Shown in pieces: positions 17,346-26,395 of a stretch of 64,000 nt of DNA. The stretch spans positions 4,402,001-4,466,000 of the forward strand of contig LR134353.1 of NCBI GenBank assembly GCA_900637135.1. The letters run 5' to 3'. Origin of the DNA: Mycolicibacterium flavescens. Lineage in GTDB: Bacteria > Actinomycetota > Actinomycetes > Mycobacteriales > Mycobacteriaceae. Numbering within the stretch: position 1 is the stretch's first letter; each line of letters starts with the position of its first letter. The notes beneath the pieces are model-generated. The model was not told where the DNA came from and made no database searches. It worked only from the letters and a program-made list of their open reading frames with translations. The translations under genes and the position numbers were made by a program.

Positions 17346-18227
17346 ATGCGAAATGTTCTCCAGGCCCAGCATCGGGTCGACCTGAGCGCCGGAGTCATCG
17401 AATACTCGGATACAGGCGGCAACGGCCCCGTCGTCGTGCTGTTGCACGGGGTGAACATGGATAACTCCGTGTGGGACAACGTGGTTGCGCGGCTGGCGCC
17501 CGAGCATCGATGCATCTGTCCGATCCTGCCGCTGGGCAGCCACCGCCAGCCGATGAGGCGTGGGGAGCTGGTGACCCATGAGGGTGTCGCGGCGCTGGTC
17601 GGCGAGTTCATCGACCGGTTGGATCTCCGGGACGTCACCCTGGTGCTCAACGACTGGGGAGGTGCGCAGTTCCTGGTCGCCGAGGGCGCCGAGCGGATCG
17701 CCGCACTGGTTCTGGTTGCCTGCGAGGCTTTCGAAAACTATCCGCCAGGACTACCGGGCAAGGCTGTCGCCTCCTGCGCGAAAATCCCCGGCGCCCTGTG
17801 GCTGACGATGCAGCTACAGCGGTTCGACTGGTTCCGTCGCGCCCCTGGCGGCTGGGGCTGGATGGCCAAGCACCCGATACCCAAAGACGTGATGGACCAA
17901 TGGTTCCGCCCAGCGTTGGTCGACAGCGGAGTACGACGCGACCTACGTACCTTCGCTGGCTCGACGCCCAGCCGGGCGCGCCTGGCCGAGCTGACTGAAC
18001 AGCTTCGGACCTTCGACAGGCCGGTACTCGTGGCGTGGGCAACCGAAGACAAGGTGATGCCCGCTGAGCACGGCCGACGTCTGGCGTCACTGTTCCCGCA
18101 TGGCCGCCTGGTCGGGATCCGGGACAGCTACACGCTGATACCGCTGGATCAGCCCGCGCGTCTTGCCGACGAGCTGCGGGAGTTCGTCGCCGCGAGCGTG
18201 CTCAGATCGGGGGGTACGGCAGGCTGA
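17346..18227 (+). CDS. Alpha/beta-fold hydrolase (haloalkane dehalogenase/epoxide hydrolase-like)
   Basis: A 293-aa alpha/beta hydrolase. LLHGVNMDNSVWD carries the oxyanion-hole HG. The nucleophile elbow is LNDWGG, which would give Asp as nucleophile as in dehalogenases and epoxide hydrolases, and WATEDKVMP is the usual acid position. At the place where the catalytic His is expected, the protein reads GIRDSYTLIPLDQP with no His, so either another residue substitutes or the chemistry differs. The ATG at 17346 has AGGAGG four bases before it. It is divergent from the TetR operon across the palindromic operator and probably coregulated. The 3' end overlaps the oxidoreductase gene by 26 bp. Confidence 0.85.
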   Translation: MRNVLQAQHRVDLSAGVIEYSDTGGNGPVVVLLHGVNMDNSVWDNVVARLAPEHRCICPILPLGSHRQPMRRGELVTHEGVAALVGEFIDRLDLRDVTLVLNDWGGAQFLVAEGAERIAALVLVACEAFENYPPGLPGKAVASCAKIPGALWLTMQLQRFDWFRRAPGGWGWMAKHPIPKDVMDQWFRPALVDSGVRRDLRTFAGSTPSRARLAELTEQLRTFDRPVLVAWATEDKVMPAEHGRRLASLFPHGRLVGIRDSYTLIPLDQPARLADELREFVAASVLRSGGTAG

Positions 18228-19131
18228 ACTCGTCGGCCAGCAGGCTCTGGACGATGATCATCGCCGCCTTCGATCCCGCGGCGATCGCACCTGCCACATA
18301 GGGCTGTTCGCTGCACAGGTCGCCCGCGGCGAACACTCCGCTGGCCTCGGTGCGATGGATCGGGTCGATGCTGATGGTGTCGGCGGCCAGCGGGCCCGGT
18401 GTGCATGCGGCGCCCAGCTGGTCGGCGAGCGGTGAGCGTTGCTTGAGGGGCGCCTCGACGAGCAGACCGTCGCGCGCCAGCCGGTCCCCGTCGGCGAATG
18501 CGATCGCGCTCAGTTGTCCGTCGTCGCTGAGCAATTCGACGACACGACGGTCCTCGATGGTCACGTCGGCGGCCTTCAGCACCCGCTTGTCCTCGGGTGA
18601 CAGGTCGGTGCGCCCGTCGGTCAGCAGTACGACGTCGTCGCTCCAGCCGCGCAGCATCAGCGCCGAGTGCATCGCCTCCTCCCCGGCGGCCATGGTGGCC
18701 AGCCGCTTGTCGCGCATCTCCCAGCCGTGGCAGAACGGACACTGGAATACCGAGGTGCCCCACAGCTCGGCGAGCCCGGGCAGGTCCGGCGGGTTGTACT
18801 GCATGCCGGTCGCCAGCAGGACCCGCTTCGTGAGAATCGGATCGCCATCGTCGGGTTCGAGGATGAAGCCGTTGTCGACCGGGCGGCCGCTGATGATCTG
18901 GCCGTGCCGATACTCGACGCTGGGGTAGGCCGACAGCTCGCGGCGGCCTTGCGCGTACAACTCGGCGGGTGGACGCTGGTCGTAGCCGAGAAGACCACCA
19001 ATTACCCTCGAGACGCGGTTGCTCTGTTCGTCGGCGTCGATGACGACCGTGCGGCGTCTCGCGCGCCCCAACACGAGGGCGGCGCTCAACCCCGCCGCCC
19101 CTCCCCCGACGACAGCACATTCCCAATCCAT
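18202..19131 (-). CDS. Thioredoxin reductase-like FAD/NAD(P) oxidoreductase
   Basis: A 309-aa flavoprotein. CAVVGGGAAGLSAALVLGRARRRTVVIDAD near residue 5 is the FAD-binding Rossmann motif split over two strands. FQCPFCHGWEMRDKR holds a CPFC redox pair at the thioredoxin-reductase position. GVFAAGDLCSEQPYVAGAIAAGS is the C-terminal FAD contact. The second Rossmann glycine motif is weak here, so the electron donor is uncertain. Close relatives are annotated as NAD(P)/FAD-dependent oxidoreductases next to regulators and stress genes. The ATG at 19131 (MDWECAVVGGG) puts the Rossmann motif at the N-terminus, as usual; a 30-residue upstream extension is not family-like. Confidence 0.88.
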   Translation of the reverse strand: MDWECAVVGGGAAGLSAALVLGRARRRTVVIDADEQSNRVSRVIGGLLGYDQRPPAELYAQGRRELSAYPSVEYRHGQIISGRPVDNGFILEPDDGDPILTKRVLLATGMQYNPPDLPGLAELWGTSVFQCPFCHGWEMRDKRLATMAAGEEAMHSALMLRGWSDDVVLLTDGRTDLSPEDKRVLKAADVTIEDRRVVELLSDDGQLSAIAFADGDRLARDGLLVEAPLKQRSPLADQLGAACTPGPLAADTISIDPIHRTEASGVFAAGDLCSEQPYVAGAIAAGSKAAMIIVQSLLADEFSLPYPPI

Positions 19132-19465
19132 GGCCACATCGTTCCCGAGGTGGCCGTCGCGAAACCTCCACGCCGATGTGCCGAGGTCAGCGGGGTGCTC
19201 GAGCGCGGAGTTATCCAGCAAACTCGTTCATAGGGAAACCCCTGATTCCCCGGGTCCCGATTTTTCGTAGCGTTCGTGGTGCGGTCAGTGGTCGTGGGGG
19301 TTGAGCGCCGTCGGGGGACCTTTCACCACCGCGGGGGCCGATCGATGCCCACATGTTGAAGACCGTGGACGACCTGAGGGGAGGCACTGTGTGCCGGACA
19401 GAAATACTGGCCTCGCGGCGCTGGGCCGGGCGCATTAAGAACTCTGCTGCGCAGGGGTTTTCGCG

Positions 19466-20095
19466 ATGAGCGCGGGCTGGTTCCCTGATCCCAGCGGCCA
19501 GCCGGGGCGACGCTATCACGACGGCCAGCGGTGGACGCAGCACTTCGTGCCGACACCACCGCCGAGCGTCGCGGCACCGACAGCGGTGGCTGTGGCGGTG
19601 TCGTCGGGCGGAGGAACGAACCACGCGCTGCACCTCGTTCTGACGTTTCTCTCCTGCGGGCTCTGGCTGCCGTTTTGGATTCTGTTCGCCATCTTCGGCG
19701 GATCGTCTGGATCAGCGATCGCGGTGGGCGGTGGTCCCGGTGGTGTGAACGTCAATACGCGGTCCCGGACGCCGCTGATCGTTGCGGGCGTGGTTCTCGG
19801 ACTCGTCGTGCTCGGCATCCTTGCCGAGAACCCATGGTTGCTTGTCATCGTGGTCCCCATGGTCGGTGTCGGCGGATTCCTGTTCTGGCGGCACAAGTCT
19901 GCCGAGGCTCGAAAAGCCCAAGAGCTACGCGAGCAGTATCGCCGTGACGTTCTGGCGGCTCGCGCCGACTACGAGAGCAGGCTCTATGCCGAGGGCGATC
20001 CGGCTGGGATCTACGGGCAGTATCCGCCACCGCCTGTGACGCGGTTCAACGGTGAGCGGCCTACGGTCGTGAGTCAGCGGGGTATCGACGGATAG
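19466..20095 (+). CDS. DUF2510-domain membrane protein
   Basis: A 209-aa protein. Residues 1-30 (SAGWFPDPSGQPGRRYHDGQRWTQH, read in two parts) are a DUF2510 motif, a W-x-x-D-P...RYWDG-x-x-W-T short domain common at actinobacterial membrane-protein N-termini. Three hydrophobic segments follow: HLVLTFLSCGLWLPFWILFAI, TPLIVAGVVLGLVVLGILA and PWLLVIVVPMVGVGGFLFW. A cytoplasmic, charged, partly coiled-coil C-terminal tail ends the protein. Function is unknown. The 3' end overlaps the convergent rhomboid-like gene by 22 bp. The 240-bp gap upstream contains no obvious gene. Confidence 0.8.
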   Translation: MSAGWFPDPSGQPGRRYHDGQRWTQHFVPTPPPSVAAPTAVAVAVSSGGGTNHALHLVLTFLSCGLWLPFWILFAIFGGSSGSAIAVGGGPGGVNVNTRSRTPLIVAGVVLGLVVLGILAENPWLLVIVVPMVGVGGFLFWRHKSAEARKAQELREQYRRDVLAARADYESRLYAEGDPAGIYGQYPPPPVTRFNGERPTVVSQRGIDG

Positions 20096-20691
20096 GGCTG
20101 CTCGTCGCGGTCGGGTGCGAGCGCAACGGTCGCTAGCCCGACGAGGAACGCGGTCAGGTGGCCGACTTCGGTGAACGTGGGCCGGGCGGCGGCGTTACCG
20201 GCCAGCGCCAGCGCGGCGGCGGCCTGGGCACCGGAGCGCCACGGCTTGCGGGTGTAGCCCGACAGGGCGCCGGCCACCCCGAGGACGAAGTAGCTCACGC
20301 CGACGTCGCGGGCGTTCTCCGCTCGCTGCGGCGCTCGGCCCTTCCGGATGAGGAACCGCAGGTAGCTCTGGCCGACGTAGGTAGCGACGACGTGCGCGCC
20401 GATCCCGACGAGAAGCCAACGCCACCAACCCAACCGGCGCTCCGCGGGGGCGACGACGCCGACGAACACCGGGACGTAGGGCCACCACCTCTGGTCGTCG
20501 AGCCAGAACAGGCTGGTGGTGAGGACGCGATGGGGTTCGCTGCGCAGCTGGCGCAGATTCGTGGAATTCCTCCGCTGGATCCGTCGCGACCCCCGATGTC
20601 CGGCCGAGCGCTGCACGCGGGTCGTGATGAGCAAGACGAGCAGCCACGCGAAGCTGAACGGGGCGCCGGCGACGGCGCGGAGAAGCCGCAC
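20074..20691 (-). CDS. Rhomboid-like membrane protein
   Basis: A 205-aa membrane protein with about five or six hydrophobic segments. DVGVSYFVLGVAGALSGY has a Ser within a membrane segment, and the C-terminal segment begins EVGHLTAFLVGLATVAL with a His. This spacing resembles the Ser-His dyad of rhomboid proteases, but the GxSG consensus is GVSYF here. It could therefore be an inactive homologue. Mycobacterial proteins of this length are annotated as rhomboid-like. The GTG start at 20691 is immediately downstream of the divergent ppk2 promoter region. Confidence 0.6.
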   Translation of the reverse strand: MRLLRAVAGAPFSFAWLLVLLITTRVQRSAGHRGSRRIQRRNSTNLRQLRSEPHRVLTTSLFWLDDQRWWPYVPVFVGVVAPAERRLGWWRWLLVGIGAHVVATYVGQSYLRFLIRKGRAPQRAENARDVGVSYFVLGVAGALSGYTRKPWRSGAQAAAALALAGNAAARPTFTEVGHLTAFLVGLATVALAPDRDEQPYPSIPR

Positions 20692-20756
20692 CCGCTGAGA
20701 TTAGCGCGATTAGCCCGGCAGCCTTCCGGGTAGGTGAGCGTCGTTAGGAGCCGGTG

Positions 20757-21647
20757 ATGACGACTGCAGACTCGGAAATCGACCTCGACGCACTGTCGAC
20801 TGACGACCATGGATACACCGTCAACGACGAGGACGAAGACGACCCGGTACTGCTCGATCGCGACGGTAAGCCGATCGAGACGTGGCGCGAGCGGTATCCG
20901 TACGACGAGCGGATGAGTCGCGACGAATACGAGCGGATAAAGCGGCAGCTGCAGATCGAACTGTTGAAGCTGCAGAAGTGGAGCAAACGCACCGGCGCGC
21001 GGCACGTCATCGTGTTCGAGGGCCGGGATGCGGCGGGTAAGGGCGGCTCGATCCAGCGGTTCATGGAGCACCTCAACCCGCGCGGCGCCCGGGTTGTGGC
21101 GTTGGAGAAGCCGACGGAAGAAGAGAAGTCGCAGTGGTACTTCCAGCGATACGTCAGGCATCTGCCGACCGCCGGGGAGATGGTGCTGTTCGACCGCTCC
21201 TGGTACAACCGCGCAGGCGTGGAGAGGGTGATGGGCTTCTGTACGCCGAAACAGCATGCCGAGTTCATGCGGCAGGCACCGGCGTTCGAGGAGATGCTGG
21301 TGAACTCGGGGCTGCACCTCACCAAGTTCTGGTTCTCCGTCTCGCCGGCCGAACAGCGGACGCGGTTCGCGATCCGGCTGGTCGATCCGCTGCGGCAGTG
21401 GAAGTTCTCGTCGATGGACATGGAAGCAGTCAACCGGTGGGAGCAGTACACCAGGGCCAAGGAGGAGATGTTCGTCGCGACCGACACCGACTACGCACCG
21501 TGGATCGTCGTGAAGAGCAATGACAAGAAGCGCGGACGGATCAACGCGATGCGATACCTGTTGTCGCGCTTCGACTACGACGATAAAGATGACGAGGTGG
21601 TCGGCGAGCCGGACCCGTTGATCGTCGGTCGGGCACTGGAGGACTGA
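20757..21647 (+). CDS. ppk2: Polyphosphate kinase 2 (PPK2)
   Basis: A 296-aa PPK2 family enzyme of class I length, which uses polyphosphate to phosphorylate nucleoside diphosphates (ADP or GDP) in the cytoplasm. The Walker A motif is EGRDAAGKGG and Walker B is FDRSWYNRAGVERVMG. A lid-module pattern WKFSSMDMEA and a final RINAMRYLLSRFDY are typical. The ATG at 20757 has AGGAG six bases upstream; GTG 20754 directly before it is the alternative. It stands alone, divergent from the rhomboid-like gene. Confidence 0.95.
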   Translation: MTTADSEIDLDALSTDDHGYTVNDEDEDDPVLLDRDGKPIETWRERYPYDERMSRDEYERIKRQLQIELLKLQKWSKRTGARHVIVFEGRDAAGKGGSIQRFMEHLNPRGARVVALEKPTEEEKSQWYFQRYVRHLPTAGEMVLFDRSWYNRAGVERVMGFCTPKQHAEFMRQAPAFEEMLVNSGLHLTKFWFSVSPAEQRTRFAIRLVDPLRQWKFSSMDMEAVNRWEQYTRAKEEMFVATDTDYAPWIVVKSNDKKRGRINAMRYLLSRFDYDDKDDEVVGEPDPLIVGRALED

Positions 21648-21753
21648 GGGTCAATCGGGCTCGACGGCAGCGGTTTTCGCTGTTCACGGCCATCTCAGCA
21701 CGGTGAGCGGCGGACGGCGAATTTTTGTCGGTGGTGGGTGTGATGATGCGGTT

Positions 21754-23042
21754 ATGACGTTGACCGCCGCGCCTTGTGGGGCTGAGGAGCTCTCGCCCGA
21801 TGAGCGCCTGGGGGCGCAGTTCGCTGCGCTCGAGGAGTTGGCAGGTCAACGCAACGCCATCGATGGGCGCATCGTGGACATCGTTGCTCAGATTGAACGT
21901 GAGCGGTCGTGGGGTATCACCGGGGCGCGCTCGGTCAAAGCGCTGGTGGCCTGGAAGCTGGGCCTGTCTGATACCACCGCCAAAACGATCACCGCGATCG
22001 CCCAGCGCATCGAGGAGTTCCCCCGCTGCACCGAACAACTACGCCAGGGACAGTTGTCGGCCGATCAGGTCGGGGTGATCGCCCAACACGCCGGCCCAGG
22101 CTCTGATGAGCACTACGCGCAGCTGGCCTCGGTGGCCACCGTCAGCCAACTGCGCTTTGCAGCCAGACTCGAACCGCGCCCCGCACCCGAACGCCCCGCA
22201 CCCGCCCCCGAACCGTCGCTGAGCAAAACCGTCGGCGAGCAGTCCACCACCTACCGCATCACCTTGCCCGCCCTGGAGGCCGCCAAGTTCGACGCCGCCC
22301 TGCAGTCACACCGCGACGCGCTGATCAACGAACACTGCGCGACCATGGCCCCGACACCGACGGCGACACCCACGAACGCCGCGAGCGGCTCGGTGATCTG
22401 CGGCGCCAACCGCCGTTTCCCAGCCTGGGTGATGCGTTCCTGCGCCTGGTGGACACCGGCTGGGACACCGAAGCCACCCGGCGCCCCCACGGCCAGCACA
22501 CCACGGTGATCGTGCACCTCGACCTCGACAAGGCCGCCGCCTGGCCCCATCTTGGCCCGGTCTTATCGGAGGCCGAACGGCAGTTGTTGTTGTGTGACAC
22601 CGGCTGTGAAGTCTGGCTCGAACGACACGGCCAACCCATCGGGGCCGGGCGCACCACACGGGTGATCAGCCGACGCCTACGCCGCGCCCTCGAGCACCGC
22701 GACCGCACCTGCCGAGTGCCCGGCTGCGGGGCCACCCGCGGACTGCACGCTCATCACCTCGTGCACTGGGAAGACGGCGGGCCCACCGAACTGGACAACC
22801 TGATCCTGGTCTGCCCGTATCATCACCGCCTGCACCACAGCGGCGAAATCACCATCACCGGACCCGCCCACCAACTACGCGTCACCACCCGCGAAGGCGA
22901 ACCACTGCACCCCGGATCGCTGGTCCGCACACCCACCGGACCCCCACCCGACGTCGCGCCCTGCCCCGGACCCCTCGGCGAACACGCCCAATGGCGCTGG
23001 TACGAACCCTTCCAACCCCAACCACCACCCCAGGTGAACTGA
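21754..23042 (+). pseudogene. DUF222/HNH endonuclease (13E12 family), frameshifted
   Basis: The first frame (from ATG 21754) encodes an N-terminal DUF222 domain up to about LINEH. The reading then continues in another frame from about 22336, ending at 23042 with an HNH domain (CRVPGCGATRGLHAHHLVHWEDGG and LVCPYHHRLHH). Adding one C between 22335 and 22336 (giving CAC CTG CGC GAC) restores one continuous frame, so a single-base deletion is the simplest cause. The family is the repeated 13E12-type gene of mycobacteria, usually multi-copy and considered a mobile or repetitive element. A sequencing error is the main alternative. Expected intact length is about 429 aa. Confidence 0.85.
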
Positions 23043-23097
23043 ACCAGCCAAACAGCCTGGTGCGCAGGCGAATCCAACGGGCTATGAAAAGCAGTGG

Positions 23098-24447
23098 TCA
23101 GCGGACGAACGCCGCCCCGCGTTCGCGGTCCAGGAATGTCTCGGACTTGTTCTTCAGGAAGAACAGGTAGACGACGAGCGAGATCGCGATGCATACGGTG
23201 ACGTATCCGATGAACAGCGGCACCTGATCGCGTTCCTTGAGCGCCTGGTAGATCAACGGCGCCGTGCCGCCGAACATCGAGTTCGCCAACGCGTATCCCA
23301 CACCGACGCCGAGCGCCCGAACGTGCACCGGGAACAGCTCCGACTTCACCAGCGCATTGATCGAGGTGTAGCCGGTGAGGATGACGTACCCAACCGCCAC
23401 CAGCAAGAATGAGGTAAGCGGAGAACGGGTTTCGGGCAGGTAGGTGATCAGGATGTAGGTGTAGACCAACCCGCCGAAGCCGAACCACAGCAGCAACGGT
23501 TTGCGTCCGACCTTGTCGCTGATCATCCCGCCGACCGGCTGCAACAGCATCAGGAAGATCAGGCCGATTAGGTTGATCCATGTGCCCGTCATACCCTCGC
23601 CCTTGTAGGCGGTCTTCACGATCGCCGGGGCGTTGACGCTGTAGGTGTAGAACGCGACGGTGCCGCCCATGGTGATCAGGAAGCACAGCAGCAGCGGCCT
23701 CCAATAGCGGGTGAACAGCTCGCGCATCGAGCCGGCGCCCTTGTCCTCGCCGGCTTTCGTCGCCTCGATGACGTCCTCGCTGAGAGACTCGTCCATGGTG
23801 CGGCGCAGCCAGAACACCACGACGGCAGCAACCCCACCGATCGCGAAACCGATGCGCCAGCCGAAGTCGCGCAGCTGGTCTTCACTGAGGAACGCGTCGA
23901 GCACCAGCAGCGTGAACTGCGCCAGCACGTGCCCGCCCACCAGCGTGACGTACTGGAAGCTCGAGAAGAAGCCGCGACGTTCGCGGGTCGCGGCCTCGGA
24001 CATGTACGTCGCCGATGTCCCGTACTCGCCCCCGGTCGCGAATCCCTGCACAAGACGCGCGAGCACCAGGACGATCGGCGCGGCGATCCCGATCGTCGCC
24101 TGCGATGGCACCAGCGCGATCACCATGGAACAGAACGCCATCAGCGACACACTGACCGTCAGCGCGGCGCGCCGGCCGCGCCGATCGGCGAACCGCCCGA
24201 AGAACCATGACCCGACCGGCCGCATCACGAAGGTCACCGCGAAGATCGCGTAGACGTACACCGTCGAGTTCTTCTCGGACTCGTCGAAGAACTGCGCTTC
24301 GAAGTACGAGGCGAACACCGTGTAGATGTAGACGTCGTACCACTCGACGAGGTTTCCCGACGAGCCGCGGATCGTGTTCCAGATCGCCCGCCGGGTCTGC
24401 GCAGGAGTCGACCGCGGCGGCTGCGCTTCGGTGGTCGGTACGGTCAT
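23098..24447 (-). CDS. MFS transporter, metabolite:H+ symporter (MHS) type
   Basis: A 449-aa MFS protein of the MHS branch (KgtP/ShiA/ProP-like). NTIRGSSGNLVEWYDVYIYT at the N-terminus, RPVGSWFFGRFADRRGRR (motif A) and GFATGGEYGTSATYMSEAA are branch-specific. Twelve TM segments are visible. Substrates of the branch are dicarboxylates, shikimate or betaine. The ATG at 24447 (MTVPTTEAQPPRS) was chosen as the better family start. It follows the nrfD-like gene on the same strand after 101 bp, so read-through from the formate dehydrogenase operon is possible, and a link to organic-acid or formate metabolism is only inferred. Confidence 0.9.
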   Translation of the reverse strand: MTVPTTEAQPPRSTPAQTRRAIWNTIRGSSGNLVEWYDVYIYTVFASYFEAQFFDESEKNSTVYVYAIFAVTFVMRPVGSWFFGRFADRRGRRAALTVSVSLMAFCSMVIALVPSQATIGIAAPIVLVLARLVQGFATGGEYGTSATYMSEAATRERRGFFSSFQYVTLVGGHVLAQFTLLVLDAFLSEDQLRDFGWRIGFAIGGVAAVVVFWLRRTMDESLSEDVIEATKAGEDKGAGSMRELFTRYWRPLLLCFLITMGGTVAFYTYSVNAPAIVKTAYKGEGMTGTWINLIGLIFLMLLQPVGGMISDKVGRKPLLLWFGFGGLVYTYILITYLPETRSPLTSFLLVAVGYVILTGYTSINALVKSELFPVHVRALGVGVGYALANSMFGGTAPLIYQALKERDQVPLFIGYVTVCIAISLVVYLFFLKNKSETFLDRERGAAFVR

Positions 24448-24548
24448 GGACGGACACGGTATCCGACGGAGCAACCGGCCGGATGGATGTTGTTCATGGT
24501 CCTAGGGGCGAGATTGCACTCAGGGTCGTGGTCGGTCGTGAAAAGCCC

Positions 24549-25505
24549 TCAGGGCATTCTCGTGCGTAGGCGATCGCGGGCATCCACCCGCTCCCGCTGC
24601 GGAACCACGACGTACTTCGGGTCGCGTGTCGATGCCACGCCGGCCTCGAACACCCCGAACCGCTGCAGCGCACTGCCCACCAGCAGCGCCGCTCCCGACG
24701 CGACCATCGTCGCCCGGTTACGCCCGAGCAGAGCACCGACGGCTCCTCCCACGGTCAGCACCTCCGATGCCTGACGCAACCGGTGCGGTCGTCCCGTGGT
24801 GTACGCCTCGCCCTCGACGCCCATCCGCCGTTCCATCAGCCGCGACGCCGCCACCTCCATACCCGCGCCCAGTACAGCCATGCGCCGCGCCGGACCGGTC
24901 TCGTCGTAGGGCGCCAACAACATCCCCAGCCCGGCGCCACTGGCCGCCGCCGAACCCGTGAACACGAACGGCAGATACGGGTGCGCCTCCCGCCACGCCG
25001 GAACCGCCGTCTGCGACAACAGAACTGCCGTGTACGACGCCACTCCCGACGCTGTTCCCGCCGCCCACAGCCCGGCCGGTCGCGCCGCCCGCTCCACCAG
25101 CCGGCCCAACGCGGTCTTGCGCAGCCGACGCGGCATCAGCTCGGCCACGGCGATCACGCCCGACCCCGGACCGTACGCCGACAGGATCCAGGTGCCCATG
25201 CTCATCGGCGAGCTCGGCTTGGCCACCCGCAGCATGTGGTGGAACCGCTCCGGCCGCCCGAGGTCGGCGATCAGGAAGTACAGGCTCGCCAAAATGCTGA
25301 CCAGCGAACCGATTCGGGTGACCTTGCGCAGCTCGGTCCGCCCCGTCAGGTCCGCGCCCGCTGCGAGCATCGCCGAGCCGCCGGACAGCCCGCCGCAGAA
25401 TAGGTAGGCCGCGATCCTCCAGTCCCACACCGGGGTCTTGAGGATCTGCTTGCCGTAGTAGGAGCGGAATTCGGCCTTCGGCACGGCGAGTTGTTCGCGG
25501 GGCAT
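24549..25505 (-). CDS. NrfD/PsrC-type membrane subunit of formate dehydrogenase
   Basis: A 318-aa integral membrane protein with about eight to nine hydrophobic segments, resembling NrfD/polysulfide reductase membrane subunits, which pass electrons between an iron-sulfur subunit and quinone without heme. The segments DWRIAAYLFCGGLSGGSAM and SLYFLIADLGRPERFHHML match the family (GG-x-x-GG and DLGRPERF). MPREQLAVP is used as start at 25505. Its start overlaps the stop of the iron-sulfur subunit as TGATG, so the three subunits are coupled. No FdnI-type cytochrome b is present. Confidence 0.85.
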   Translation of the reverse strand: MPREQLAVPKAEFRSYYGKQILKTPVWDWRIAAYLFCGGLSGGSAMLAAGADLTGRTELRKVTRIGSLVSILASLYFLIADLGRPERFHHMLRVAKPSSPMSMGTWILSAYGPGSGVIAVAELMPRRLRKTALGRLVERAARPAGLWAAGTASGVASYTAVLLSQTAVPAWREAHPYLPFVFTGSAAASGAGLGMLLAPYDETGPARRMAVLGAGMEVAASRLMERRMGVEGEAYTTGRPHRLRQASEVLTVGGAVGALLGRNRATMVASGAALLVGSALQRFGVFEAGVASTRDPKYVVVPQRERVDARDRLRTRMP

Positions 25506-26395
25506 CAGTTGCGACTTCCGAAGAACGAGGACACGGCGATGCCGATCATCGCCGACGCCGCCATCCCCGCGTAACGCCACATCGCGCCCATGTCGCGTGT
25601 CGGCACCACGGGATCCGGCGGCAGCCCGTACACCTCGGGCTCGTCGAGCAGCAGGAAGAACGCGCCGTCACCGCCGACACCGTCGTTGGGATCCTCGCCG
25701 TACAGCCGAGCCTCGGTAACGCCCCGCTCGTGTAACTCGTTGACACGCAGGGCGGCTCGCTCCCGCAGCTCATCGAGCACCCCGAACTGAATGGAGTCCG
25801 TCGGACACGCCTTCGCGCAGGCGGGCTCCAGCCCGTCACGCAGACGGTCGTAGCACAGCGTGCACTTCCATGCCCTGCCGTCACCCTCGCGCCGCTCGAT
25901 AACCCCGTACGGGCAGCCGGACACACAGTAACCGCACCCGTTGCAGATGTCCTGCTGCACAACGACAGTCGCGAACTCAGTGCGGAACAGCGCGCCTGTC
26001 GGGCACACATCGAGACACCCGGCGTGGGTGCAGTGCTTACAGACGTCGCTGCTCATCAACCATCGGAAGTCCTGGCGGGTCTCGGGGCTCATCGTGTCGC
26101 CGGGGCGCTCGAAACCGGGGATCCCGAGGTCCACGCGTTCCTGTGACGGTTGCTCGATGAACGCGACATGCCGCCACGAATTGGCGCCCAGCTCACCGGT
26201 GTTGTCGAACGACATGCCAAGAAGGTTGTAACCGCTGTCGGGTACCTCGTTCCACTCCTTGCACGCGACCTCGCACGCCTTGCAGCCGATGCACACCGAA
26301 GTGTCGGTGAAAAAGCCCATCCGCGGCGGATGTTCGTCGTAGCCCGCGTCGGCGGCGACGTCGTCGAGAGGTCCGTAGAAGCTGTTGTGGCTCAT
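25505..26395 (-). CDS. Formate dehydrogenase beta subunit, 4x[4Fe-4S]
   Basis: A 296-aa ferredoxin-like subunit. Four Cys-rich clusters can be read: CIGCKACEVACKEWNE, CKHCTHAGCLDVCP, CNGCGYCVSGCPYG, and CTLCYDRLRDGLEPACAKACP. They supply four [4Fe-4S] clusters carrying electrons from the formate-oxidising subunit to the NrfD subunit. A hydrophobic stretch near the C-terminus (YAGMAASAMIGIAVSSFF) probably anchors it in the membrane. The ATG at 26395 overlaps the stop of fdhA as ATGA. The order fdhA-fdhB-nrfD fits a membrane-associated formate:quinone oxidoreductase. Confidence 0.93.
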   Translation of the reverse strand: MSHNSFYGPLDDVAADAGYDEHPPRMGFFTDTSVCIGCKACEVACKEWNEVPDSGYNLLGMSFDNTGELGANSWRHVAFIEQPSQERVDLGIPGFERPGDTMSPETRQDFRWLMSSDVCKHCTHAGCLDVCPTGALFRTEFATVVVQQDICNGCGYCVSGCPYGVIERREGDGRAWKCTLCYDRLRDGLEPACAKACPTDSIQFGVLDELRERAALRVNELHERGVTEARLYGEDPNDGVGGDGAFFLLLDEPEVYGLPPDPVVPTRDMGAMWRYAGMAASAMIGIAVSSFFGSRN

